Positions 22,214 through 31,217 of a stretch of 33,618 nt of DNA are shown piece after piece. A program made the translations under genes and the position numbers. The notes under the pieces were generated by a model. That model searched no databases, had not been told where the DNA came from, and saw only the letters and a list, made by a program, of their open reading frames with translations. Numbering within the stretch: position 1 is the stretch's first letter; each line of letters starts with the position of its first letter. Origin of the DNA: Desulfobacteraceae bacterium (lineage in GTDB: Bacteria; Desulfobacterota; DSM-4660; Desulfatiglandales; B25-G16); the NCBI GenBank assembly GCA_030615105.1, contig JAUWZV010000010.1, positions 1-33,618 on the forward strand. Reading direction: 5' to 3'.

Positions 22214-23596
22214 TTAAGATTCAATGGCCTTTCTTTTAAGAATATCATAATAAGTTAAAATTCTATTTACATAACGAACCGGTTCTGTTCCCCGGCAGTA
22301 GCCATTTTTACTTTTTTTGTAATACTTTTTAAAACGCAACAGGGGCAGGGTTTTTTCTAAGGATGACCATTTATAGGGATCGAGACCCATCTCCAAGGCT
22401 ATTTTTTGGGCGTCCACTATATGACCATGACCTACATTGTAGCTGGCAAGATTGATGAGTATCCTGTCTCTAACTTCCGCCTTTTCATATTTCTGGTGAA
22501 GTTTTTTTAGGTATCTGACCCCGGCTGGAATACTCTCTTCCGGGTCCAGCCTGTTGCTGACCCCCATCTCTTTTGCAGTGGGTTGGGTGAGCTGCATAAT
22601 GCCCCTTACTCCTGTGTAACTTCTGGCATTTTCATCAAAGTGGGATTCCTGATAGATCATTGCTGCGATCAACCTCCAGTCAAAACCATATTTTTTAGCT
22701 GTTTTTTTTATGATGGCTTCATACTTGGGAAGCCTGGTCTCTATTCTCTTATGGAATTTTTTCAGATCCAGATAATCGAATATTTCTACTCCAGCATAAT
22801 ATTTCTCGTAGATCTTGGCAAAGGTGCCATCCAGTTTTATTGTTTCGAAAAAATTATTTATCTTGCTTAAAAGGGCCTTTTCGCCTTTTCTTGCAGCCCA
22901 TGCAAGTGACTGAGGTTCTTCTATAGGAAAGGCGATTCGGATATCCGGGTAATACCTGCGGTTCAAAAGGGCTATGTTAGAATCTGCAACTGTTATTTCG
23001 ATCTCTCTTTTTGCTACCTGACGTATCAGTTCCTCTGTAGGGACGTCATCACGTTCTTTGATGTCTATCTCAAGGCCCTCTTCGTTTAACTCATTTAGCC
23101 GTTCCTGGTAGGAGGTGCCACGTCGTACGTGTATGATTTTTCCTTTTAGGTCTTTTATCTCATTAATCCGGGTGTTTCCTTTATGGAATATGATCCTTTG
23201 CTGGACAGATAGATATTCATTTGAAAAATCGACCACATCTTGCCTTGATGGGGTTACTGTCATGCTTGCGGCGATGATATCCCCTTTTCCTTCTAAGATT
23301 TCATTAATCAGATTTTCCCATCCTGTTACCCTTATCTTTAATTTAACACCCAAATAGTCAGCAAAGGCCTTGGCCAGATCATATTCGAATCCCATCTTTT
23401 TGTCTTGATATATATAATAACAGTGGCCATTATTTCTTGTTAAAACAATAAGTTCTCCCGATTCATTAATCTTTTTTATTACATCTTTTTCCATGCAATG
23501 ACTAAATAGGAAGATAGGAAGGGTAAGAAGAATAGGGATAAAGATCTTCCAATTTATATGACTGCTTAATGGATAACTACTTAATCTTGAAGGCAA
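22214..23596 (-). CDS. mltF: MltF-like lytic murein transglycosylase with solute-binding domain
   Basis: The 460-residue protein begins with a hydrophobic export segment (WKIFIPILLTLPIFLFSHC, ~16-34). A family 3 periplasmic solute-binding domain follows (~48-268; GFEYDLAKAFADYLGVKL, AASMTVTPSRQDVVDFS). An SLT domain (~295-450) carries catalytic Glu317 in YQESHFDENA and the GVRGIMQLTQPTA motif. This is the MltF plan: the enzyme cleaves peptidoglycan to 1,6-anhydro-muropeptides while the binding domain senses cell-wall peptides. The TTG start at 23596 is supported by AGGAG 8 bases upstream on the minus strand. The Cys34 context FSHC is not a standard lipobox, so a membrane anchor by signal sequence is more likely. 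Confidence 0.92.
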   Translation of the reverse strand: MPSRLSSYPLSSHINWKIFIPILLTLPIFLFSHCMEKDVIKKINESGELIVLTRNNGHCYYIYQDKKMGFEYDLAKAFADYLGVKLKIRVTGWENLINEILEGKGDIIAASMTVTPSRQDVVDFSNEYLSVQQRIIFHKGNTRINEIKDLKGKIIHVRRGTSYQERLNELNEEGLEIDIKERDDVPTEELIRQVAKREIEITVADSNIALLNRRYYPDIRIAFPIEEPQSLAWAARKGEKALLSKINNFFETIKLDGTFAKIYEKYYAGVEIFDYLDLKKFHKRIETRLPKYEAIIKKTAKKYGFDWRLIAAMIYQESHFDENARSYTGVRGIMQLTQPTAKEMGVSNRLDPEESIPAGVRYLKKLHQKYEKAEVRDRILINLASYNVGHGHIVDAQKIALEMGLDPYKWSSLEKTLPLLRFKKYYKKSKNGYCRGTEPVRYVNRILTYYDILKRKAIES

Positions 23597-23803
23597 TTTT
23601 GAAACTCCTGATCATGAGTTATAAATATCTCACCCAGTTTTTTATTTACTATACTATCATAAGCCAGGGATTTCAATTTGTTCAGACCTATGGGTTTTTA
23701 TAATTCTTCTACAAAAAAAATTTAAGAATTTTTTCATTACTTATTTATGTAAGTATATTCAGGGAATCAGAAGAATAAAGGAAGATAACTCCCAAAAAAT
23801 GAG

Positions 23804-23832
23804 TTGACAATTTTTGGTAACAGGGATAGAAA
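23804..23832 (+). promoter_or_regulatory. Promoter of the ribosomal protein operon
   Basis: TTGACA (23804-23809) and TAGAAA (23827-23832) are separated by 17 bases just upstream of rpsF. The predicted leader is under 30 bases, too short for the conserved S6:S18 autoregulatory RNA motif, so that control element is probably absent or located inside the operon. Confidence 0.55.
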
Positions 23833-23850
23833 AATATAAAATAAAAAGGG

Positions 23851-24237
23851 GTGTCAAATTCAATGAAACGTTACGAGACGATTTACATTATTAATCCTAC
23901 TCTTGATGCTGATTCTTTAGGTGAAGTAGTTACCAAGTTTTCGGATCTAATCAAAAGACTGAAAGGCTATATTGTAAAGGTTAATGAGTGGGGTAAGAGG
24001 AAATTGGCCTATGAGGTCAAGCGATTTGATAAAGGTTACTATATCGTGTTAGATTTTTGTGGGCTACCTGAGATAGTAAAGGAGTTAGAGAGGAATCTAA
24101 AATTAGATGATCGGATCCTTAAATATTCAACCGTAAAAATTGATGAAGACGTTGACCCAGAGGATTTAACAGGCAAAGAGCAGGAAAAGGAAGATAAAAT
24201 AGAAGACAGCACAAATGAATCAATTGAGGAAGAATAA
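23851..24237 (+). CDS. rpsF: 30S ribosomal protein bS6
   Basis: The product starts either at GTG 23851 (128 aa) or, more likely, at ATG 23863 (124 aa, [15 protein letters not shown]), which lies 11 bases after AAGGGG. The N-terminal ~95 residues are the ferredoxin-like bS6 fold with [27 protein letters not shown] and [19 protein letters not shown] highly acidic tail follows (DEDVDPEDL...[15 protein letters not shown]), as in many bS6 proteins. bS6 pairs with bS18 on the small-subunit platform. Its stop overlaps the rpsR start by one base (TAATG). Confidence 0.96.
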   Translation: MSNSMKRYETIYIINPTLDADSLGEVVTKFSDLIKRLKGYIVKVNEWGKRKLAYEVKRFDKGYYIVLDFCGLPEIVKELERNLKLDDRILKYSTVKIDEDVDPEDLTGKEQEKEDKIEDSTNESIEEE

Positions 24238-24506
24238 TGGCCTATGATGATAAGAGAAAAAGGATTTTTGTTAAGCACAAAATCTGTCGCTTTTGCGCTG
24301 ACCCGAACCTAAAGATCGACTACAAAGAGCCAAAGATTCTTGCAGTTTTTATTACAGAAAGGGGAAAAATTATACCTCGGAGAATTTCTGGCAACTGTGC
24401 CAAGCATCAAAGAATAATAGCGTTAGTTATAAAAAGAGCCAGAAACATTGCCCTCCTACCTTTTACTACGGCAAAAATAAAAACGAAGGAACACCGAGAA
24501 TTTTAA
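24237..24506 (+). CDS. rpsR: 30S ribosomal protein bS18
   Basis: The 89-residue protein has the conserved bS18 body ([32 protein letters not shown], then [15 protein letters not shown]). It also keeps an N-terminal CRFC plus the NCAKH pair, the four-ligand zinc form (C+ type). Many bacteria carry zinc-free paralogues that replace it under zinc limitation; none is seen here. It is coupled to rpsF by a 1-base overlap and binds bS6 in the ribosome platform. Confidence 0.96.
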   Translation: MAYDDKRKRIFVKHKICRFCADPNLKIDYKEPKILAVFITERGKIIPRRISGNCAKHQRIIALVIKRARNIALLPFTTAKIKTKEHREF

Positions 24507-24727
24507 AAGATGGAACCTCTTTCTCTGGCAAAACAACAACATATTTTTAAGAATTGATTAATTTACGTAATAGGGTTAATCTTTTTGATATATTTTTACT
24601 TGCCTTAGCCCTTACTATTCTTCATGCACCTTTCTTTTCGGGGCCTCCCCTGTAGAAGAACTTGTTGGTGAGGTAATTTCTTAGCCTTAGCTTAGATTGT
24701 GAAATAAACATGAATGGGAGCAAGTAA
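24507..24727 (+). other. rpsR-rplI gap with a possible 33-codon membrane peptide
   Basis: The 221-base gap interrupts an otherwise tight operon. One frame, from TTG 24554 to TAG 24655, encodes 33 residues with a clear hydrophobic helix (LFDIFLLALALTILHAPFF). It lacks a Shine-Dalgarno, so it may be a gene remnant. In many related bacteria a DUF2232 membrane protein gene sits in exactly this position. The gap could be what remains of it. Confidence 0.3.
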
Positions 24728-25183
24728 ATGAAGATTATATTGATGGAAGATTTTGAATCTCTTGGTTTTGAAGGTGATACCGTAGATGTAGCTAAGGGTT
24801 ATGCCAGGAATTATCTTATCCCCAAAGGCGTTGCCATTGAGGCTAATAAAGCCAATTTAAAGGCCCTGGAGATGAGGAAAGAGAAGATAATGGCTAAACG
24901 CATGAAGGATAAGGGGGCAGCTGAAAGAGTCAGGGAAAAGATTTCGCAGATAATAGTAACTATCAGACGAAAGGCCGGTGAGGAGAGAAAGCTTTACGGT
25001 TCTGTAACAAGTCGAGATATTGCTCAAGAGCTTGAAAGGGAAGGGATCATGGTAGATAGGAGAAAAATTATCACTGATGAAGCAATCAGGACTCTTGGGG
25101 AGTTTGAGGTACCTATTAAACTCCACCCAGAGGTTATAGCCAACATCAAAGTATCTGTTGAGATAGAGGAAGAAAAGGCTTAA
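24728..25183 (+). CDS. rplI: 50S ribosomal protein bL9
   Basis: The 151-residue protein has the N-terminal bL9 domain with GDTVDVAKGYARNYLIPKGVA. A long connecting helix follows (NLKALEMRKEKIMAKRMKDKGAAERV), then the C-terminal RNA-binding domain (ERKLYGSVTSRDIAQELEREG). bL9 binds 23S rRNA near the L1 stalk and restrains translational slippage. GGGAGCAAGTAA upstream supplies a moderate ribosome site. dnaB follows 4 bases after its stop, so they are co-transcribed. Confidence 0.96.
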   Translation: MKIILMEDFESLGFEGDTVDVAKGYARNYLIPKGVAIEANKANLKALEMRKEKIMAKRMKDKGAAERVREKISQIIVTIRRKAGEERKLYGSVTSRDIAQELEREGIMVDRRKIITDEAIRTLGEFEVPIKLHPEVIANIKVSVEIEEEKA

Positions 25184-25187
25184 AAAG

Positions 25188-26552
25188 ATGGTTATGCCTA
25201 AGAAAAAAGAAGATGCGGCTCATTCCATCTATAAGGTCCCCCCACATAATCTGGAGGCTGAACAGGCTATATTGGGTGGGATATTGATTAATAATGATGC
25301 ACTTAACCAGGTTGTGGATATCCTGGCGGGTGAGGACTTTTACAGGGAGGCCCATGCACTCACATTTGAAGGAATGCTTACCCTATACAATAGGGATGAT
25401 CCTGTCGACCTGATAACGCTTTCCCAGGTGTTGAAGGAAAAAGGTGTCCTGGATAATGTGGGAGGAACAAAGTATCTGGCATCCCTGGCAGAGGCAACAT
25501 CAACCTCTGCTGGAATACTGTATCATTCTGAAATTGTTAAAGATTTATCTACAAGAAGAGGTTTGATTAGCCAGTGTTCCCATATCTCTGAAGTTTGCTT
25601 CCAGTCTTCTAATGATACTGATGAAATCCTTGATTTAGCCGAGCAATCCATATTTGAGATAGCCGAGAGGAATATAGATCAAAATTTTTTCCCTCTCAAT
25701 GAAGTGGTCAAGGAAAGCTTCAAGAAAATAGAAAAAACTACGGAGAGCAACATTACGGGTATTTCAACTGGATTTACAGATTTTGACAATCTTACCGCCG
25801 GCCTTCAACCTTCTGATCTTATTATTATTGCAGGCAGACCAAGCATGGGTAAGACAGCATTGGCCTTAAATATTGCGTATAATGCTGCACTGGAGGACAA
25901 GGTAAGTGTAGGTATATTCTCCCTTGAGATGTCAAGACTCCAGCTTGGCATTAGGCTGTTGGGAGCGGATGCTATGATAGATGCCTGGAAGTTAAGGAAG
26001 GGAGCCCTGCAGGATGATGACTACCTTCGTTTGACAGACTCTGCCAATAGACTCTCAGAGCTGCCTATATATATTGATGATTCTTCTGGTTTGTCAGGCC
26101 TGGAGATGAAGGCCAAGGCAAGGAGATTGAAGAAGAAATATGATATATCCTTACTGATTATTGATTATCTTCAATTGATGCAGAGCAGGAAGTCAGTTGA
26201 ATCAAGGCAGCTGGAGATCTCTGATATATCAAGGTCTTTGAAGGCCCTTGCAAAGGATTTGGATATCCCTGTCGTGGCAATTTCCCAGTTGAACAGAAAG
26301 GTTGAGGATAGGCCAAATAAGAGGCCAATATTAGCTGACTTGAGGGAGTCGGGCGCTATAGAACAGGATGCAGATCTTATATTGTTTATTTACAGGGAAG
26401 AGTTGTATAATCGGACAGAGGAAAACAAGGGGAAGGCGGAGGTTATTATTGCCAAACACAGGAACGGCCCCACTGGCATGTTTAATCTGACCTTTAGGGA
26501 GAAATATACAAAATTCGAAAACTACTTTAAAGAGGCATTGGTAGAAGGGTAA
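25188..26552 (+). CDS. dnaB: Replicative DNA helicase
   Basis: The 454-residue protein has an N-terminal primase-interacting domain (PPHNLEAEQAILGGILI, ~16-32) and a RecA-like motor with Walker A GRPSMGKT (216-223), the SLEMS motif, LLIIDYLQLM (Walker B) and AISQLNRKVEDR. The RPILADLRESGAIEQDAD segment is intact, so no intein interrupts any of the usual insertion sites. DnaB is the hexameric 5'-3' helicase at the replication fork. ATG 25188 or ATG 25194 could start. The rplI-dnaB link is widely conserved. Confidence 0.96.
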   Translation: MVMPKKKEDAAHSIYKVPPHNLEAEQAILGGILINNDALNQVVDILAGEDFYREAHALTFEGMLTLYNRDDPVDLITLSQVLKEKGVLDNVGGTKYLASLAEATSTSAGILYHSEIVKDLSTRRGLISQCSHISEVCFQSSNDTDEILDLAEQSIFEIAERNIDQNFFPLNEVVKESFKKIEKTTESNITGISTGFTDFDNLTAGLQPSDLIIIAGRPSMGKTALALNIAYNAALEDKVSVGIFSLEMSRLQLGIRLLGADAMIDAWKLRKGALQDDDYLRLTDSANRLSELPIYIDDSSGLSGLEMKAKARRLKKKYDISLLIIDYLQLMQSRKSVESRQLEISDISRSLKALAKDLDIPVVAISQLNRKVEDRPNKRPILADLRESGAIEQDADLILFIYREELYNRTEENKGKAEVIIAKHRNGPTGMFNLTFREKYTKFENYFKEALVEG

Positions 26553-26602
26553 TATTGGTATTTCAGATTTTTCCATCTTTCACTAAAACTTGAGGCAAGG
26601 CC

Positions 26603-28216
26603 ATAGAGAAGGTATATGGCAAAATAGGTGGTCTCAAGGCCAGCCATTTAAAAAGACTCCAAAGTATTTATAGACGACGCATCTCTAAGGGCGAGATAAT
26701 CTCTCGAGAAATAGCACGCCGGTTAGCAGAAATTTCCTCCGACATCAAAAAACAGGTGGCGCTCCTTATAGGAAGGAGGGGCGATGTGGAATATGTGGTT
26801 GTGGGCAATGATCACAGCATCCTTATACCTGATTTAGCCCGGTTTAGATCCGGGGCAGGTAGACTGAAGGGCCTCAGGTGTATCCATACCCATCTCCATG
26901 GAGAGCCATTAAGTCAAGAGGATTTAATGGATTTAGCACTGCTCAAGCTGGATCTGATGTTGTGCATCAAGGTTAACAACAAAGGGATTCCGGCCGATCT
27001 ATATTATGCCCATCTACTTCCCAAAAATAATTCAGGACGTCCGTGGTTTGTAGAGCATGCACCTGATATTGGCAGGTTAAATCTCAATTTTTCGGAATTT
27101 ATAAGAGATCTTGAAACTGAACTCGCCAAAACAGGCACAGGCCTTGGTATGGAGAAAGAGGAAAGGGCTGTGCTTGTTAGTGTAACTAAGGCCTTGAGGC
27201 GGGAGGCGGAGGAATCACTTGAAGAATTAAAAGAGCTGGCCATAACAAGTAATCTCTTGGTTGTGGATTCTATTATCCAGAGGAAAACAGAGGTAAGTTC
27301 TCGTTTTCTTTTAGGAAAAGGAAAATTAAGCGAGTTAGTTGTACGTTCTGTTCAAGCAGGGGCTAACCTTTTAATCTTTGACTGTGAACTGACTCCTGCA
27401 CAGGTCAGGGTTCTGACAGATTACACAGAAATGAAGATAATTGATAGAAGCCAGTTGATATTGGATATATTTGCCAGGAGGGCAATCACCAGAGAAGGGA
27501 AGATACAGGTGGAGCTTGCTCAATTAAGGTATCTTCTCCCTCGTTTGATTACCAAGAATACAGCCATGTCAAGACTTACCGGTGGGATAGGTGGTCGAGG
27601 TCCGGGGGAGACCAAGTTGGAGATTAATAGGAGGAGGGTTAGGGATAGGATTTCCATCCTTAACAAAGAGTTAAAGGAAGTCGGGCAACAGAGGAAAGAG
27701 AGGAGAAAAAAGAGAAGGGATAAGGGTCTTCCAGTAGTTTCAATTGTTGGGTATACAAATGCGGGAAAATCGACACTTCTTAATACCCTTACAAAAAGTC
27801 ATGTAAGGATAGAAGATAGGCTTTTTGTTACACTCGATCCTACAAGTCGACGGCTCAGGCTAAAAGAAGGGGAGGTTATTATCACCGATACCGTTGGATT
27901 TATCAGGGATTTACCAGAAGATCTTTTGGATGCCTTTGCTGCAACACTTGAGGAACTTCATGAGGCAGACATCCTTGTCCATGTAGCAGATATTAGTAAT
28001 TCAAGACTGGAAGATCAGATAGAATCAGTAAGCAAGACCTTAAACAGCCTTGATCTGACTGAAATCCCGACTATTTTAGCCTTAAATAAAAGCGATAGGC
28101 TGAATAGAATACAGACAGCTCGTCTTGCTAAGAAGCTCGGTGGAATCCCAATTTCGGCTCTAAATCCATCTACCATGTCAGAACTGAAAAAGGCAATGGC
28201 GGATATTATATTCTGA
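26603..28216 (+). CDS. hflX: GTPase HflX, long form, with probable non-AUG (AUA) start
   Basis: HflX-type protein sequence begins well before the first conventional start (GTG 26756). From ATA 26603 the frame reads IEKVYGKIGGLKASHLKRLQ and continues SIYRRRISKGEIISREIARRL, the typical opening of long HflX proteins. An in-frame TGA at 26591 blocks earlier starts. GAGG at 26592-26595 is 7 bases from the ATA. No ATG, GTG or TTG lies between, and GTG 26756 has no ribosome site. The 537-residue product has the HflX domain with GGRGPGETKLE, a GTPase domain with GYTNAGKST (383-391), DTVGFIRDLP and NKSD. HflX binds the 50S subunit and splits stalled ribosomes. Its 3' end overlaps the convergent apbE gene by 11 bases. 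Confidence 0.85.
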   Translation: MEKVYGKIGGLKASHLKRLQSIYRRRISKGEIISREIARRLAEISSDIKKQVALLIGRRGDVEYVVVGNDHSILIPDLARFRSGAGRLKGLRCIHTHLHGEPLSQEDLMDLALLKLDLMLCIKVNNKGIPADLYYAHLLPKNNSGRPWFVEHAPDIGRLNLNFSEFIRDLETELAKTGTGLGMEKEERAVLVSVTKALRREAEESLEELKELAITSNLLVVDSIIQRKTEVSSRFLLGKGKLSELVVRSVQAGANLLIFDCELTPAQVRVLTDYTEMKIIDRSQLILDIFARRAITREGKIQVELAQLRYLLPRLITKNTAMSRLTGGIGGRGPGETKLEINRRRVRDRISILNKELKEVGQQRKERRKKRRDKGLPVVSIVGYTNAGKSTLLNTLTKSHVRIEDRLFVTLDPTSRRLRLKEGEVIITDTVGFIRDLPEDLLDAFAATLEELHEADILVHVADISNSRLEDQIESVSKTLNSLDLTEIPTILALNKSDRLNRIQTARLAKKLGGIPISALNPSTMSELKKAMADIIF

Positions 28217-29267
28217 TACCCTGCCATCCATTGGATTTGATCTTTTTCTGATTCTTGGTAATCATCAGGCTTTGACAGTTAGGAAGGGAATTTATTAATC
28301 TCGTGCCTCGAGCTGGGTCAAGGATAAATAGTGTGGTTGAAAGGGCATCAGCTGCAATTGTTGTTGGAGCCTGAACCGAAACGCTTATATTAATTAGGGG
28401 TGATAATCCGGTCTTGGGATTAACAATATGATGAAAGATCTTCTCATGGTCAAAGAATACCTCATAGTTGCCAGAGGTGGCGATAGAACTGTTTGTGATA
28501 GCGACCATGTCAGGGTAATTTTTTTTCTTTTTGGGGTCTTCAATGGCTATTTTCCAGGGCCTGTTATTTCCTTTGTCACCTATTGTCCTGATATCCCCAC
28601 CTGCATTTATAAGGGCATGTTTTATGCCTCGCTTCATCAATTTTTCAATCGCCTTATCCACAATAAAGCCCTTGGCTATGCCATCCAGAGAAATTCCCAT
28701 ACCATCTTTTTTAAATAATATGGTCTTTCCATTTAGAGAAATTAGCTTGGAATCAACAAGTTCCAAGAGTTCAGTAATCTTTTCCTCATTTGGAATAGCC
28801 TTTTTTGAGCCTTTAAAGGATTTAGTAAATAGATCCAGGACTGGTTTCACTGTGATATCAAAAAGGCCATTACTGATTTGATGGTAATATATGGATTTAT
28901 TAATCACAAAGGAAAGTTCAGGGGGGCTCTCCTTGAGAAAGCCGTAGCTGTTCAGTCGAGAAACAGGTGTATCAGGGTCAAACCTGCTCATCATATTTGT
29001 AAGTCTTTCTATCTCTTCAAAGGCCACAGCAATGGCTTCCTCTGCCTGGTCTCTGGAGGGGTCAAGAACGGTTATAGACACTATTGTCCCCATGCCTGTT
29101 CTGGACTTTGAAACCTTATATAATTTTCTGTCAAATTTTACTGCCTCGGCTATGGATACTCCTATAGGGCATGTTGTCAAGCCAAGGCCGACTATACCGG
29201 AAATTTTTAGGAAGTCCCTCCTATCTATATATCTGTGTTTCATTGATCGGTAGGATTCTCTAATCAT
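28206..29267 (-). CDS. apbE: FAD:protein FMN transferase (ApbE) with Tat-type signal
   Basis: The ~350-residue protein starts with a twin-arginine-type leader (RRDFLKISGIVGLGLTTCPIG), so it is exported folded; ATG at the internal MKHRYIDRR is also possible as start. ApbE motifs follow: GMGTIVSITV, MSRFDPDTPVSRLN, FDITVKPVLDLF, SLDGIAKGFIVDKA, NAGGDIRTIG, SIATSGNYE, HHIVNPKTG and AADALSTTLFIL. The enzyme transfers FMN from FAD to a Thr of target proteins in the periplasm, such as Rnf or Nqr subunits or other FMN-binding domains. No target gene lies in the window. It overlaps the end of hflX convergently. Confidence 0.94.
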   Translation of the reverse strand: MIRESYRSMKHRYIDRRDFLKISGIVGLGLTTCPIGVSIAEAVKFDRKLYKVSKSRTGMGTIVSITVLDPSRDQAEEAIAVAFEEIERLTNMMSRFDPDTPVSRLNSYGFLKESPPELSFVINKSIYYHQISNGLFDITVKPVLDLFTKSFKGSKKAIPNEEKITELLELVDSKLISLNGKTILFKKDGMGISLDGIAKGFIVDKAIEKLMKRGIKHALINAGGDIRTIGDKGNNRPWKIAIEDPKKKKNYPDMVAITNSSIATSGNYEVFFDHEKIFHHIVNPKTGLSPLINISVSVQAPTTIAADALSTTLFILDPARGTRLINSLPNCQSLMITKNQKKIKSNGWQGIRI

Positions 29268-29332
29268 TGTATTCCTCCAGGAAAATTTTTCCTGTCTATA
29301 TCACTTGAGTCAATTAATTACAAGATTTTTTT

Positions 29333-29632
29333 TCATTCATTTTTCCCATGCGATATTTTCTCCACGTTCATCTCATACAACGGTTTACCATTCTTAATGG
29401 ATAGGGTGAATTTCACCCGTTCCCCGTTTACAATGTGCTTTTCTGATTGTCCTCTAAGATTACCAAAGTCTGCTGTTTCGAGAAAGGCCCTAAGAAGCTC
29501 TATTTTTTCCTCAAGTTTTTTGTCCTCTTTTCTTTTTTTAAGATATTCATCTACACTTTTCCAGTATTCCCTTTTAGCTATAGTTTCAATACAATGAGAT
29601 AATGTTGGAGTGAGTTCAATACGGATTGTCAC
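29333..29632 (-). CDS. Small charged protein of unknown function
   Basis: The 99-residue protein starts at GTG 29632 with GAGGGA 9 bases upstream on the minus strand, which supports translation. It has an N-terminal strand (TIRIELTPTLSHCIETIAKR) reminiscent of short ribbon-helix-helix or antitoxin N-termini, then a Lys/Glu-rich helix (YLKKRKEDKKLEEKIELLRAF) and a beta-rich tail (RVKFTLSIKNGKPLYEMNV). I do not recognise a family. There is no obvious toxin partner. It precedes apbE on the same strand by ~65 bases. Confidence 0.5.
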   Translation of the reverse strand: MTIRIELTPTLSHCIETIAKREYWKSVDEYLKKRKEDKKLEEKIELLRAFLETADFGNLRGQSEKHIVNGERVKFTLSIKNGKPLYEMNVEKISHGKNE

Positions 29633-29874
29633 TGTATTATATCCCTCATCAGCTTTATCATTCTTTCCTTCACAAAACTTTGCTTGTAATATTGCATATG
29701 GACAATTTGCATGTCAAATGAAAGGGTATCTCAATATGGCAGGTGAGCAGGGGCACGCTGGTTATCCTTACTGATGGCAAGACTGAGTAATACTACCAGC
29801 AGATTGTAAGGTAGGTATTGATAAAAATGGAAATTGTGGCTAAAATTAAGCTAAATAAAAAAAGGTAAAATACA

Positions 29875-30837
29875 ATGACAGTTAATATTACAGATATTAA
29901 GGGAATTTCTGTTGGCCATGCATCGGATTTTGATGGGCTAACAGGAGTTACAGTTATACTTGCTCCATCTGGCATGACAGGTGGGGTTAATATTAGTGGA
30001 TCTGCCACAAGCACAAGACAGATTGATGCCCTTAGTCCCTCTCATATTGTATCAAAGGTGCATGCAATCTGCATTGTAGGTGGTAGTGCCTATGGGCTTG
30101 ATGCCGCCTCAGGTGTAATGAGATACCTTGAAGAGAAGGGCAGTGGATTTGATGTTGGTGTAGCCCGGATTCCCATTGTACCAACTGCTGCAATCTTTGA
30201 TCTCAGAGTTGGTTCGGCAAAAATAAGACCTGACAAAGATATGGGCTATCTGGCATGTCAGCAGGCAACTGATGGAAAGGTTGCCGAGGGCTCTGTTGGA
30301 GCAGGAACTGGAGCAACAGTGGGTAAGTTTTATGGGATTGAGCAGGCAATGAAGGGTGGGGCAGGAGTGGCAGCGGACTCCCTTGATAATGGTTTATTAG
30401 TAGGGGCATTGGCAGTGGTAAATGCCTTTGGCGACGTAAAAGACCCTTCTACAGGAAAGATTCTGGCTGGAGCCAGGAAGGATAAAAATAGCTATGAGTT
30501 TGCAGATACATTAGAACTAATGAGAAAAGGGGTTCAACGGCCTGTGTCTGCATTTCATAATACCACAATTGGCGTAATTGTTACCAATGCGAAATTAAAT
30601 AAACAAACTGCCTCTGCTGTGGCAAGGATGGGCAGCCTTGGTATTACAAAGGCTGTTAGCCCTGGACAGACAATATATGATGGTGATATTGTCTTTACAC
30701 TGGCATCTGGTCATATTGAGGTTGACTATCACACGGTGGGACTGATTGCTGAAGAGATGCTTATAAAGGCAATAATCAGGGCTGTTACCAAGGCGAAAGA
30801 GGTTAAAGGAATACCATCATTTCTGATTCTGAGATAG
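29875..30837 (+). CDS. P1-family (NylC/DmpA-type) N-terminal nucleophile peptidase
   Basis: The 320-residue protein matches family S58/P1: ITDIKGISVGHASDFDGLTGVTVI at the start, GGSAYGLDAASGVMRYLEE (~69-87), GSVGAGTGATVGK and GGAGVAADSLDNG. It ends with the autocleavage region AFHNTTIGVIVTNAKL. Cleavage is expected between Asn229 and Thr230, exposing Thr230 as the nucleophile, the NylC pattern. DmpA relatives are aminopeptidases for D- or beta-amino acids; NylC relatives open amide oligomers. The physiological substrate is unknown. The ribosome site (AAAGGT) is modest. A small membrane protein gene follows 27 bases later. Confidence 0.9.
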   Translation: MTVNITDIKGISVGHASDFDGLTGVTVILAPSGMTGGVNISGSATSTRQIDALSPSHIVSKVHAICIVGGSAYGLDAASGVMRYLEEKGSGFDVGVARIPIVPTAAIFDLRVGSAKIRPDKDMGYLACQQATDGKVAEGSVGAGTGATVGKFYGIEQAMKGGAGVAADSLDNGLLVGALAVVNAFGDVKDPSTGKILAGARKDKNSYEFADTLELMRKGVQRPVSAFHNTTIGVIVTNAKLNKQTASAVARMGSLGITKAVSPGQTIYDGDIVFTLASGHIEVDYHTVGLIAEEMLIKAIIRAVTKAKEVKGIPSFLILR

Positions 30838-30864
30838 TAGTTAGAGGGTTTTTAAGGGAATTAC

Positions 30865-31200
30865 ATGGAGAGGAATTTCAGTGATAAACTTATGAGAGTG
30901 GCTAAAGCAGCCTTTTTAGGCTTCCTGGGTGCCACTGCAATGATCCATATCACTCTAATTTTTATACCAATCTTTAGAGATTTTGAAAATAGGTACCTTA
31001 GTGAGGAACATTATGAATCTGAAACGGCAATGTTATTGACTGTGGGTTTCCTTACGATGATTATGGAATTAGTAATCTATATAGTAAACCTGGCAATATC
31101 TTTAGAGAAACATGGTTCCATAGGCTTTCTCTGGCTTGCACCTATTGCTATTTCTCAGTCCTATGCATCTGTCAGGTGGATTATGAAAAGACAATCTTGA
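30865..31200 (+). CDS. Small membrane protein of unknown function
   Basis: The 111-residue protein has AAGGGA 6 bases before its ATG. It contains about three hydrophobic segments: AAFLGFLGATAMIHITLIFIP (~15-35), AMLLTVGFLTMIMELVIYIV (~55-74) and IGFLWLAPIAISQSYA (~86-101). An acidic loop (RDFENRYLSEEHYESE) lies between the first two. No family is recognised. It is likely co-transcribed with the upstream peptidase gene and the short coiled-coil ORF that follows. Confidence 0.65.
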   Translation: MERNFSDKLMRVAKAAFLGFLGATAMIHITLIFIPIFRDFENRYLSEEHYESETAMLLTVGFLTMIMELVIYIVNLAISLEKHGSIGFLWLAPIAISQSYASVRWIMKRQS

Positions 31201-31217
31201 CCAATGAGTTTATAGCT

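Noticed and set aside
23833-23862. S6:S18 autoregulatory leader RNA
   Set aside because: The predicted transcript leader is too short and the conserved CCG-containing bulge was not seen.
25188-26552. Intein in dnaB
   Set aside because: Walker A and the other usual insertion sites are continuous and the protein has normal length.
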